Assembly: GCF_900114635.1 (NCBI RefSeq)
Contig: NZ_FOTQ01000003.1
Location: forward strand, 248,138-312,137
Reading direction: 5' to 3'
Length of the DNA stretch: 64,000 bases
Origin: Shimia aestuarii
GTDB taxonomy: Bacteria > Pseudomonadota > Alphaproteobacteria > Rhodobacterales > Rhodobacteraceae
Below are positions 9,213 to 15,789 of the stretch, in pieces. How positions within the stretch are numbered: position 1 is the stretch's first letter; the number at the start of each line of letters is the position of its first letter. Under the pieces are notes generated by a model. The model ran no database searches. It saw nothing but the letters and a program-made list of their open reading frames with translations, and had not been told where the DNA came from. The translations under genes and the position numbers were made by a program.

Positions 9213-10790
9213 TTAGTACCCGATTGCGCAACCGTCCTTGCGGGGATCGGATGCGCCTTCAAGCACCCCGTTTTGGTGAATACGAATGGCCTGTGCGCCG
9301 CCGATGGGGACGTCCGGGACCTCGATGTCATGCCCCATATCGGCCAGAGTCTGCCGCACCTTGTCCGAATACCCGCGCTCGACCTTGAGCCTGCCGCCAT
9401 CGGTAAAACTGCGCGGGGCGTCGATGGCGCTTTGCGGGTCCATGCCGAAATCGACCATGTTCGAAAGAAAACGGGCATGGCCGTTGGGCTGATACTGACC
9501 GCCCATCACGCCAAAGGGCATCTCGACACGGCCATCACGGCGCAGCATGCCCGGAATGATCGTGTGCATCGGGCGTTTGCCGCCCTTGAGTTCGTTCGGA
9601 TGCCCCTCTTGCAAGGTGAAACCCGCGCCGCGGTTCTGAAACAGGATACCGAACTTCTCGGACGCGATGCCGGACCCGAGACCGTGAAAAATCGAATAGA
9701 TGAGCGACACGGCCATGCGATCCTTGTCGACCACGGTTATGTAGACGGTGTCCTTGTGCACCGCCTCTCCGAGCGTGGCGGGGGCGGTCATTGCCTTATT
9801 CGGATCAATAAGTGCGGCCAGTTTCGCGGCGGTGTCGGGGGCCAGAAGGTGATCAAGGCGCGTCGTATGATCCGGATCGGCGATGAAGCGATTGCGCGCG
9901 TCATAGGCCAGCTTGGCGGCTTCGGCTTCGATATGGACCCGCTCGGCGCCAAGGGGATCCATGCCGGCAATGTCGAAGTGCTTGAGGATGTTGAGCAACA
10001 GGATCGCTGTCGCGCCTTGCCCGTTGGGCGGATGCTCGACCAGTTCGGAGGCCTTGTAAGTCCCTGAAACAGGGGTGGTTTCCATGCCGGAAACGTCGGC
10101 AAAATCGTCCATCGTATGCGCACCGCCGACGGCGTTCAGCGAGGTCACCATGTCCTCGGCAATCTCGCCCGAGTAGAAAGCATCACGCCCGTCACGGGCG
10201 ATGCGGCGCAGCACTTCGGCCTGGCCGGGCGCGCGGAAAATCGACCCAAGCACCGGCACGGCATCGTCATGAAGATAGTGCCGTCGCGACGCGCCCTGAA
10301 GCACCTTGGCCTCGCGGGCGAGGTCAAAGGCGACACGCTGGGCAATCGGTACACCGGCTTCGGCATAATGGATCGCCGGGGCAAGGCTGACGTCGAGGCC
10401 CAGTTTGCCGAACCGTTCGGACAGGGTGCAGAACATGTCGACGGCGCCGGGCAACGTGACTGCATGCACAGAATGCAGGGGAATTGTTGCCAAACCCTTA
10501 TTGCGCAGATCGGCCGCGTCCGCTGCGGCAGGCGCGGTGCCCGATCCGTTGAAGGCCAGTACGTCGTCGCAGCCCGCCGGGGAGACCAGTGCAAAACAAT
10601 CGCCGCCGATCCCGGTGGACTGCGGCTCGCACAAGCCCAGCAGCACCGCGCCGGCAATGGCGGCATCCATTGCCGTGCCGCCGCGCTTGAGAATGTCGAC
10701 GGCGGCTTCGGCCGCAATCGGATGGGACGTGGCGCAGATGCCGTTCATGGCCATCACCGCCGAACGCCCCGGACGTTGCAAATCTCTCAT
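9213..10790 (-). CDS. ggt: Gamma-glutamyltransferase family protein
   Basis: A 525-residue Ntn-hydrolase of the gamma-glutamyltransferase family, which self-cleaves into two subunits and hydrolyses or transfers gamma-glutamyl groups (glutathione-type substrates). The N-terminal half has GGTAMDAAIAG and STGIGGDCF. The small subunit would begin at the Thr of KDTVYITVVD, the usual self-processing site, followed by MAVSLI and PNELKGGKRPMHTI. No signal peptide is obvious, so it may be cytoplasmic, unlike the periplasmic E. coli enzyme. The start at 10790 follows AAGGGG by nine bases; an upstream ATG lacks such a signal. Confidence 0.88.
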   Translation of the reverse strand: MRDLQRPGRSAVMAMNGICATSHPIAAEAAVDILKRGGTAMDAAIAGAVLLGLCEPQSTGIGGDCFALVSPAGCDDVLAFNGSGTAPAAADAADLRNKGLATIPLHSVHAVTLPGAVDMFCTLSERFGKLGLDVSLAPAIHYAEAGVPIAQRVAFDLAREAKVLQGASRRHYLHDDAVPVLGSIFRAPGQAEVLRRIARDGRDAFYSGEIAEDMVTSLNAVGGAHTMDDFADVSGMETTPVSGTYKASELVEHPPNGQGATAILLLNILKHFDIAGMDPLGAERVHIEAEAAKLAYDARNRFIADPDHTTRLDHLLAPDTAAKLAALIDPNKAMTAPATLGEAVHKDTVYITVVDKDRMAVSLIYSIFHGLGSGIASEKFGILFQNRGAGFTLQEGHPNELKGGKRPMHTIIPGMLRRDGRVEMPFGVMGGQYQPNGHARFLSNMVDFGMDPQSAIDAPRSFTDGGRLKVERGYSDKVRQTLADMGHDIEVPDVPIGGAQAIRIHQNGVLEGASDPRKDGCAIGY

Positions 10791-10849
10791 CGTTGTTTTC
10801 CCCTTGCTCGCCACGCGAGACTAAGCGCGCGCATACGGGATGCCAAGGC

Positions 10850-11281
10850 TCAGCAATCGACCCGCAAGGACAACGTGTTCCAGCCGTTGTTACGGTGGTA
10901 ATGAATGTCATGCGCAAGCATGCGAACCAAGGACCAGCCAAACCCCCCTTCGGGAAGGTCCGCCATGGCAATGCTGACATCCGGGGCAATGCCCGAGGGC
11001 AGGTTGTTGTCCGGCATGGGCGCACCGTTGTCGCGCACCAAAACGTTCCAGCAGTTTTCACCAAGGTCGCAGGTCAACGCGATCCGCCCATCCTTGCGCC
11101 CCGCGAGCGCATGTTCGACCACGTTGTTGAGCACCTCTCCCAAAACAATTTCAAGGGTTCCGACGTCAATATGGGCGAAGCGCGGCAGCGAGAGCTTGCT
11201 TCGCAGCCGGATCAGGGCCGCGCGCACCTCCTGCGGGGTGCCTTCCAGTTCGATATGGATGGGCGAAGGAGAATTGGTCAC
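10850..11281 (-). CDS. RsbW-type serine kinase / anti-sigma factor
   Basis: A 143-residue GHKL ATPase of the anti-sigma (RsbW/SpoIIAB) type, which phosphorylates a STAS partner and can hold a sigma factor. The N box (LGEVLNNVVEHAL), G1 (RDNGAPMP) and G2 (EGGFGWSLVRML) are present. I chose GTG at 11281 because AAAGGAG lies about ten bases upstream; an ATG at 11311 has no ribosome binding site. It sits 36 bases after the STAS gene, forming a two-gene switch. No sigma factor or phosphatase gene is adjacent. Confidence 0.83.
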   Translation of the reverse strand: MTNSPSPIHIELEGTPQEVRAALIRLRSKLSLPRFAHIDVGTLEIVLGEVLNNVVEHALAGRKDGRIALTCDLGENCWNVLVRDNGAPMPDNNLPSGIAPDVSIAMADLPEGGFGWSLVRMLAHDIHYHRNNGWNTLSLRVDC

Positions 11282-11317
11282 GCTGCAGCGCGCTCCTTTT
11301 TCTGGGACCATGCCGGG

Positions 11318-11647
11318 TTACTGGGAAAGCGCCTCGCCCACCGTCCCGTGGATACGGAACACCGTGTCCATGCGAGTGAGGCGAAACACCTTGTCGACGT
11401 TTTCGTTGAGACAGGACAGATCCATCCGGTGATTTGTACCAAGCTGCTTCATGGCGGCGACAATCGCGCCAAGCCCGCTTGAGTCGATGAAATCCACCTG
11501 TTCGAGATTAAGCACGACGCGGCCCGTGACCGCGTCGGTTTCTTCGCGCATGCGATCCTTGAACTGGATCGCCACCGAGGCGTCGATACGGGTTTCATTG
11601 ACCGTGACCACGAGTATGTCGCCCTCAACCGCGCTGGACAAATCCAT
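11318..11647 (-). CDS. STAS-domain anti-anti-sigma factor (RsbV-like)
   Basis: A 109-residue STAS protein. The phosphorylatable Ser lies in the classic loop DFIDSSGLGAIV near residue 58, so it should toggle as a substrate of the RsbW-type kinase encoded next. The start at 11647 has AAGGAGCGG upstream; longer frames to 11854 cross the thiolase promoter region and have no such signal. It diverges from the thiolase gene at 11820. Confidence 0.87.
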   Translation of the reverse strand: MDLSSAVEGDILVVTVNETRIDASVAIQFKDRMREETDAVTGRVVLNLEQVDFIDSSGLGAIVAAMKQLGTNHRMDLSCLNENVDKVFRLTRMDTVFRIHGTVGEALSQ

Positions 11648-11819
11648 GCCTGCCGCTCCTTCCTTGCAGAGTTTGGCCAAGCATATGCGCGATTCCTTAC
11701 CAATCCGTGAGCAGGGTGCGACTTGCGCTTTGCCGCGCAACGCGCAATCTGTTTGCAACACCCCTGCAACAGTTGCGGGGCAGGAATGGGCCAGCGATAC
11801 AAATCCGAGGAGAATTGGC

Positions 11820-12992
11820 ATGAAAAACGTGGTGATTGCAGGGGCAGCCCGCACGCCGATGGGCGGCTTTCAGGGGGTATTTGACGGCATCGAGGCGGCG
11901 GAACTGGGCGGCGCGGCGATTCGCGCGGCGCTGGAAAACGCAGGCGCCAAGACGGTGGACGAGGTTCTGATGGGCTGCGTTCTGCCCGCCGGACAGGGCC
12001 AGGCCCCCGCGCGCCAGGCCGGGTTCAAGGGTGGGCTGGGCGAAGAGGTGCCCGCCACCACGCTCAACAAGATGTGCGGATCGGGTATGAAAGCGGCGAT
12101 GATGGCGTTTGACGCGGTCGCTTTGGGCGATCGCGAGGTCATGATCGCAGGCGGCATGGAGAGCATGACCAACGCCCCTTACATCCTGCCGAAAATGCGC
12201 GGCGGGGCCCGGATCGGGCATCAGCAGGTACAGGATCACATGTTCCTCGACGGGCTCGAAGATGCCTATGACAAGGGGCGCTTGATGGGCACCTTCGCCG
12301 AGGATTGCGCCGAAAGCTTCCAGTTCACCCGTGAGGCACAGGATGAATACGCGCTGAAATCCCTGTCCAACGCGCTCGAAGCCCAGAAATCCGGGGCTTT
12401 CGAAGGCGAGATCGCACCGGTGACGCTCAAGACCCGCAAGGGCGATGTCGAGGTGTCCGAGGACGAACAGCCGGGCAATGCGCGCCCCGAAAAGATCCCG
12501 CATCTCAAGCCCGCCTTCCGCAAGGATGGCACGGTCACACCGGCCAATTCCTCGTCGATCTCGGACGGGGCCGCGGCGCTGGTGATTGCCTCGGAGGAGG
12601 CCGCTGAAGCGCAAGGGCTGCAGGTGCGTGCGCGTATCGTGGGTCATGCCAGCCACGCCCAGGCGCCGGGCCTGTTCACCACCGCGCCGGTGCCGGCGGC
12701 ACAGAAATTGCTGGAGAAAATCGGCTGGTCCAAGGACGATGTCGACCTCTGGGAAGTGAACGAAGCCTTTGCCGTGGTGCCGATGGCGTTCATGCATGAA
12801 ATGGGGTTGAGCCGCGATGTGGTCAACGTCAATGGCGGTGCCTGCGCGCTGGGCCACCCGATCGGCGCGTCGGGCGCGCGGATCATCGTTACCCTTTTGA
12901 ATGCATTGGAAAAACGCGGCCTGAAACGCGGCGTCGCGGCGATCTGCATCGGTGGCGGCGAAGGCACGGCCATCGCGATTGAGCGGGTCTGA
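11820..12992 (+). CDS. Acetyl-CoA acetyltransferase (thiolase)
   Basis: A 390-residue thiolase, the normal length for biosynthetic acetoacetyl-CoA thiolases (PhaA/AtoB class). The acyl-accepting Cys86 lies in NKMCGSGMKA, the active-site His in NEAFA and GHPIGASG, and the second Cys in CIGGGEG near the end. The start follows GAGGAGA closely. There is no phaB next door, so the pathway (polyhydroxybutyrate, ketone-body or fatty-acid metabolism) is open. Confidence 0.93.
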   Translation: MKNVVIAGAARTPMGGFQGVFDGIEAAELGGAAIRAALENAGAKTVDEVLMGCVLPAGQGQAPARQAGFKGGLGEEVPATTLNKMCGSGMKAAMMAFDAVALGDREVMIAGGMESMTNAPYILPKMRGGARIGHQQVQDHMFLDGLEDAYDKGRLMGTFAEDCAESFQFTREAQDEYALKSLSNALEAQKSGAFEGEIAPVTLKTRKGDVEVSEDEQPGNARPEKIPHLKPAFRKDGTVTPANSSSISDGAAALVIASEEAAEAQGLQVRARIVGHASHAQAPGLFTTAPVPAAQKLLEKIGWSKDDVDLWEVNEAFAVVPMAFMHEMGLSRDVVNVNGGACALGHPIGASGARIIVTLLNALEKRGLKRGVAAICIGGGEGTAIAIERV

Positions 12993-12993
12993 T

Positions 12994-13069
12994 CTTTCTT
13001 TTTCCAAAAATACCCCTCGGGGGGAGCGTTTCAAAACCTGTTTTGAAACCGGGGGGCAGACAGCCCCCC
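12994..13069 (-). repeat. G/C-rich intergenic repeat, copy b (inverted)
   Basis: Read on the minus strand this begins GGGGGGCTGTCTGCCCCCC, has a central stem GTTTCAAAACAGGTTTTGAAAC, and ends CTCCCCCCGAGGGGTATTT followed by GGAAAAAGAAAG. This is the same three-part plan as the copies at 2249, 24453 and 38428, with the central stem unrelated in sequence. Confidence 0.65.
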
Positions 13070-13094
13070 TCCCACCCCAACACGCAGGACCGCC

Positions 13095-13550
13095 ATGCAG
13101 GTTGACTACGACACGCTTTCTCAAACCATCGCCGCCCTGACAGAAGGCGAGGCCGATGTGGTTGCGCTTATGGCGACGGTGGCCTGCGAGGTGCACCATT
13201 CGGATGACCGGTTCGACTGGACCGGCTTTTATCGCGTGACCGCGCCCAACCTTTTGAAAATAGGCCCCTATCAGGGCGGCCACGGCTGCCTTGTGATCCC
13301 GTTTGAACGGGGCGTTTGCGGGGCTGCCGCGCGCACGGGCGAGGTGCAGCTGGTGCCGGATGTGGAGGCGTTCTCAGACCATATCGCCTGCTCCTCCTCG
13401 ACCCGATCGGAGCTGGTTTTGCCGGTGTGGGACAAGGACGGAGCGCTGATTGGAGTCTTTGACATCGACAGCGATCAGCCGGACGCCTTTACCCGGAAGG
13501 ACGCCGAAGAGATGAACAGAATCTTAAGCGCGGTGTTCGGGCGGGTTTGA
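13095..13550 (+). CDS. msrC: Free methionine-(R)-sulfoxide reductase (GAF domain)
   Basis: A 151-residue single-GAF protein that should reduce free Met-R-sulfoxide with thioredoxin. The three redox cysteines (GHGCLVIPFERGVC and DHIACSS) are spaced 10 and 24 residues apart, as in the characterised E. coli fRMsr (Cys84, 94, 118). This separates it from signalling GAF domains. DWTGFYRV and LVLPVWDKDG are also family hallmarks. It stands alone between two regulatory-looking intergenic regions. Confidence 0.9.
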   Translation: MQVDYDTLSQTIAALTEGEADVVALMATVACEVHHSDDRFDWTGFYRVTAPNLLKIGPYQGGHGCLVIPFERGVCGAAARTGEVQLVPDVEAFSDHIACSSSTRSELVLPVWDKDGALIGVFDIDSDQPDAFTRKDAEEMNRILSAVFGRV

Positions 13551-13612
13551 GCCTGACCGTGCGAATCATCCTGACTCCCCTTGGTTAATTGACAAAATCG
13601 GCTGCGGTAGAA

Positions 13613-13645
13613 CGTCGGTATCACGTCGGTATTGCGTCGGTATCC
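13613..13645. repeat. 11-bp tandem repeat (three copies)
   Basis: CGTCGGTATCA, CGTCGGTATTG and CGTCGGTATCC follow one another directly, an 11-base period with a constant CGTCGGTAT core. They lie about 75 bases upstream of the paired palindromes in front of the XRE-cupin gene. The one-turn spacing suggests a binding array, but this is inference. Confidence 0.6.
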
Positions 13646-13720
13646 AACGCCGAAATCGCGCAGTGAACGTAGCGTGCGCTGCGTTTATCCGCCTTTGGGC
13701 GTCTGGCGCCGCGCTGCGGC

Positions 13721-13785
13721 GTGAAATTTTGCTTGAAAATTTCACCGCTCCCGGTGCAGCGTGAAAATCGAGATGATTTTTTCAC
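13721..13785. promoter_or_regulatory. Paired 25-bp palindromes, candidate operators
   Basis: Site 1 (13721-13745) is GTGAAATTTT-gcttg-AAAATTTCAC, with perfect 10-base arms. Site 2 (13761-13785) is GTGAAAATC-gagat-GATTTTTTCAC, near-perfect. Both are 25 bases, share the GTGAAA...TTTCAC ends, and their centres are 40 bases apart, close to four helical turns. They end 11 bases before the start of the XRE-cupin regulator, so autoregulation by that protein is likely but unproven. Confidence 0.6.
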
Positions 13786-13795
13786 GGGGGCGGGC

Positions 13796-14368
13796 ATGCT
13801 GCACCAGTTACCGGACGATCTTGGCACGCTGGGGGCCGATATCCGCGCCCTGCGCAAGGCACGGGGAGTGACGCTGGCGGAGCTGGCCGAGGCGCTGGGC
13901 CGTTCGGTCGGTTGGTTAAGCCAGGTCGAGCGGGACAAATCGGAGCCGACGATTTCCGATCTGCGGCAAATCGCGATGCTCATGGATGTGCCCATGTCGA
14001 TGCTGTTCGGCCAGTCGCGCGGCCCTGCCGAGGAGCAAGGCTATGTCGTGCGGGCGGGTGCGCGGCGGCAGATGGGTTCTTACGAGGAGGGGCTGGTCGA
14101 GGAACTGCTGTCCCCCGACCTGACCGATGATTTCGAGATGGTGCATTCCACCTTTGAACCCCATTCCGAGATGCAGCTTCCGGCCAAACGGCCGACACAG
14201 GAGGTGGGATATATCATTTCCGGGCGTCTCGACCTGACGATTGGCGAGCGGAAATTCACCGTTGGCGCGGGTGACAGTTTCCGGTTCCGGAACGAGCTTT
14301 ACAAATGGGCCAACCCCTATGACGCGCCTTGCGTTGCGATCTGGGTGATCGCGCCGCCGGTCTATTGA
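13796..14368 (+). CDS. XRE-family regulator with C-terminal cupin
   Basis: A 190-residue transcription factor. An N-terminal helix-turn-helix (about 12-65: LRKARGVTLAELAEALGRS, VGWLSQVERDKSEPTI) is followed by a small beta-barrel cupin sensor (about 115-185: TQEVGYIISGRLDLTIGER, DSFRFRNELYKWANP). Such proteins often control polyamine, amino-acid or betaine-type catabolism. The start at 13796 sits just after the palindromes; a GTG within the first palindrome is an alternative but would place the operator inside the gene. It precedes the GFA/LysE/dehydrogenase group on the same strand by 12 bases and may control it. Confidence 0.85.
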   Translation: MLHQLPDDLGTLGADIRALRKARGVTLAELAEALGRSVGWLSQVERDKSEPTISDLRQIAMLMDVPMSMLFGQSRGPAEEQGYVVRAGARRQMGSYEEGLVEELLSPDLTDDFEMVHSTFEPHSEMQLPAKRPTQEVGYIISGRLDLTIGERKFTVGAGDSFRFRNELYKWANPYDAPCVAIWVIAPPVY

Positions 14369-14380
14369 GGAGACACGATC

Positions 14381-14752
14381 ATGCTCAAGGGAAGCTGTCT
14401 GTGTGGGGATGTCCGGTTCGTGGTTCACACGGCGGCCAAGGGGGCGTCGATGTGCCATTGCCCGCAATGCCGCAAACAGTCGGGCGGGATCTGGTCTTCG
14501 GCCTATGTGCCGGAGGCGGATCTGGAGATCTCCGGGCCGGTTCATTGGCACGAGTCAAGCGCCACGGCCAAACGCGGATCATGCCCGCGCTGTGCGTCCT
14601 TTCTGTTCTGGAAGGCGCATGACGAGGACACGATCAGCTTTGCCCTTGGGGCGATCGACGGGCCGACGGGGTTGCGGCTTGAGAAACATATCTTCGTGGC
14701 TGGCAAGGGCGATTACTACGACATCGCGGACGGGGTGGTGCAACATGACTGA
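14381..14752 (+). CDS. GFA-domain protein (CENP-V/Gfa family), first copy
   Basis: A 123-residue zinc-binding GFA protein. Its cysteine pairs follow the family pattern: GSCLCG near the N-terminus, CHCPQC in the middle and CPRC further on. The family is named for glutathione-dependent formaldehyde-activating enzyme, but that activity is disputed for many members. The neighbouring N-demethylating dehydrogenases, which can release formaldehyde, make a C1-handling role plausible. Its last eight bases overlap the start of the second copy. Confidence 0.85.
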   Translation: MLKGSCLCGDVRFVVHTAAKGASMCHCPQCRKQSGGIWSSAYVPEADLEISGPVHWHESSATAKRGSCPRCASFLFWKAHDEDTISFALGAIDGPTGLRLEKHIFVAGKGDYYDIADGVVQHD

Positions 14753-15158
14753 GTCCCGACACACTGAGCCCCGCCACACCGGGCGCTGCGAATGCGGTGC
14801 GGTCCGGTTCGAAACGCACGGGCCACTGCGCCCGGTCATTGCCTGTCATTGTGGCCAGTGCCGCCGCACCAGCGGGCATTTCTGGGCGGCGACTGCCGTG
14901 ATGCGCGAGGGGCTGACGATGATCGCGGACCGGGGGCTGCGCTGGTTTGCATCGTCGGAAACGGCGCGGCGCGGGTTCTGTGCCTATTGCGGATCAAGCC
15001 TGTTCTGGGATCACGAGAGCGCGGACACGATCTCGATCGGGGCCGGGACGCTGGACGCGCCGACCGGGATGCAGGTGGCACGCAATATCTTCGTGAAAGA
15101 CAAGGGCGATTATTACGACATCGACTGTCGCGCCGAGCAGTTCGAGGGCGACGGATGA
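14745..15158 (+). CDS. GFA-domain protein, second copy
   Basis: A 137-residue paralogue of the preceding gene, again with CECG, CHCGQC and CAYC metal sites and the shared C-terminal KGDYYDI motif. It begins within the end of the first copy (ATGACTGA) and ends in an ATGA overlap with lysE, so the three genes are translationally coupled. Tandem GFA copies suggest a heteromeric complex or divergent substrates; this is inference. Confidence 0.83.
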   Translation: MTESRHTEPRHTGRCECGAVRFETHGPLRPVIACHCGQCRRTSGHFWAATAVMREGLTMIADRGLRWFASSETARRGFCAYCGSSLFWDHESADTISIGAGTLDAPTGMQVARNIFVKDKGDYYDIDCRAEQFEGDG

Positions 15159-15778
15159 TCGACACGCTGTTGGCCATGGACCCGGTGCTGATCCTGACCT
15201 TCGTATCGGCGGGGATCGTGCTGAACCTGACGCCGGGGGCGGATGTGGTGTTTGCCACAGCCTGTGGCGTGTCGGGGGGATGGAAGAGCGGCGTGGCGGC
15301 GGCGGCGGGGATTTCGCTTGGCGGGCTGGGCCATACGGTGCTGGCGGCGGTGGGCGTGTCGACGATGCTGATGGCGATGCCGGGGGCCTATGATGCGATC
15401 CGCTATGCGGGCGCGGCGTACCTGATGTTTCTTGCCGTGAAAGCGTGGCGGGCACCGGCCGAGATTGGTGCGGCCAGGGGCGCAACCAGCCTGCGGCGCG
15501 CGGCGGCGCGCGGGTTTCTGACCAATATGCTCAATCCCAAGGTGGCGCTGTTCGTGCTGGCATTCCTGCCCCAGTTCACGCGCCCGGAGGTCGGGCCAAT
15601 CTGGCAGCAGATCCTGATCCTTGGCGGGCTGTTCTGCGTGACCGGGTTTTTCGTGACCGCCGGCTATGGCGCGGCGGCGGGGGTTTTCGGCACGGCGCTG
15701 CGCCGGGTGTCGGGGATCATGAACAAAGTGACGGCTATCGTGTTTGGCGGGCTTGCGGCCCGGCTATTGTTGGACTGA
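15155..15778 (+). CDS. LysE/RhtB-family exporter
   Basis: A 207-residue membrane protein with about six hydrophobic helices and the LysE signature near the N-terminus (NLTPGADVVFATACGVSGG), plus NPKVALFVLAFLPQF. The family exports amino acids or similar zwitterions. The start overlaps the upstream stop by four bases. Its location before a sarcosine/dimethylglycine-type dehydrogenase suggests export of an amino acid made by demethylation, but the substrate is unknown. Confidence 0.87.
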   Translation: MIDTLLAMDPVLILTFVSAGIVLNLTPGADVVFATACGVSGGWKSGVAAAAGISLGGLGHTVLAAVGVSTMLMAMPGAYDAIRYAGAAYLMFLAVKAWRAPAEIGAARGATSLRRAAARGFLTNMLNPKVALFVLAFLPQFTRPEVGPIWQQILILGGLFCVTGFFVTAGYGAAAGVFGTALRRVSGIMNKVTAIVFGGLAARLLLD

Positions 15779-15789
15779 AGGAGAGCGAG

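Noticed and set aside
11697..13283. 528-codon antisense frame opposite the thiolase
   Set aside because: Shadow of the conserved thiolase frame; no recognisable domain or ribosome site.
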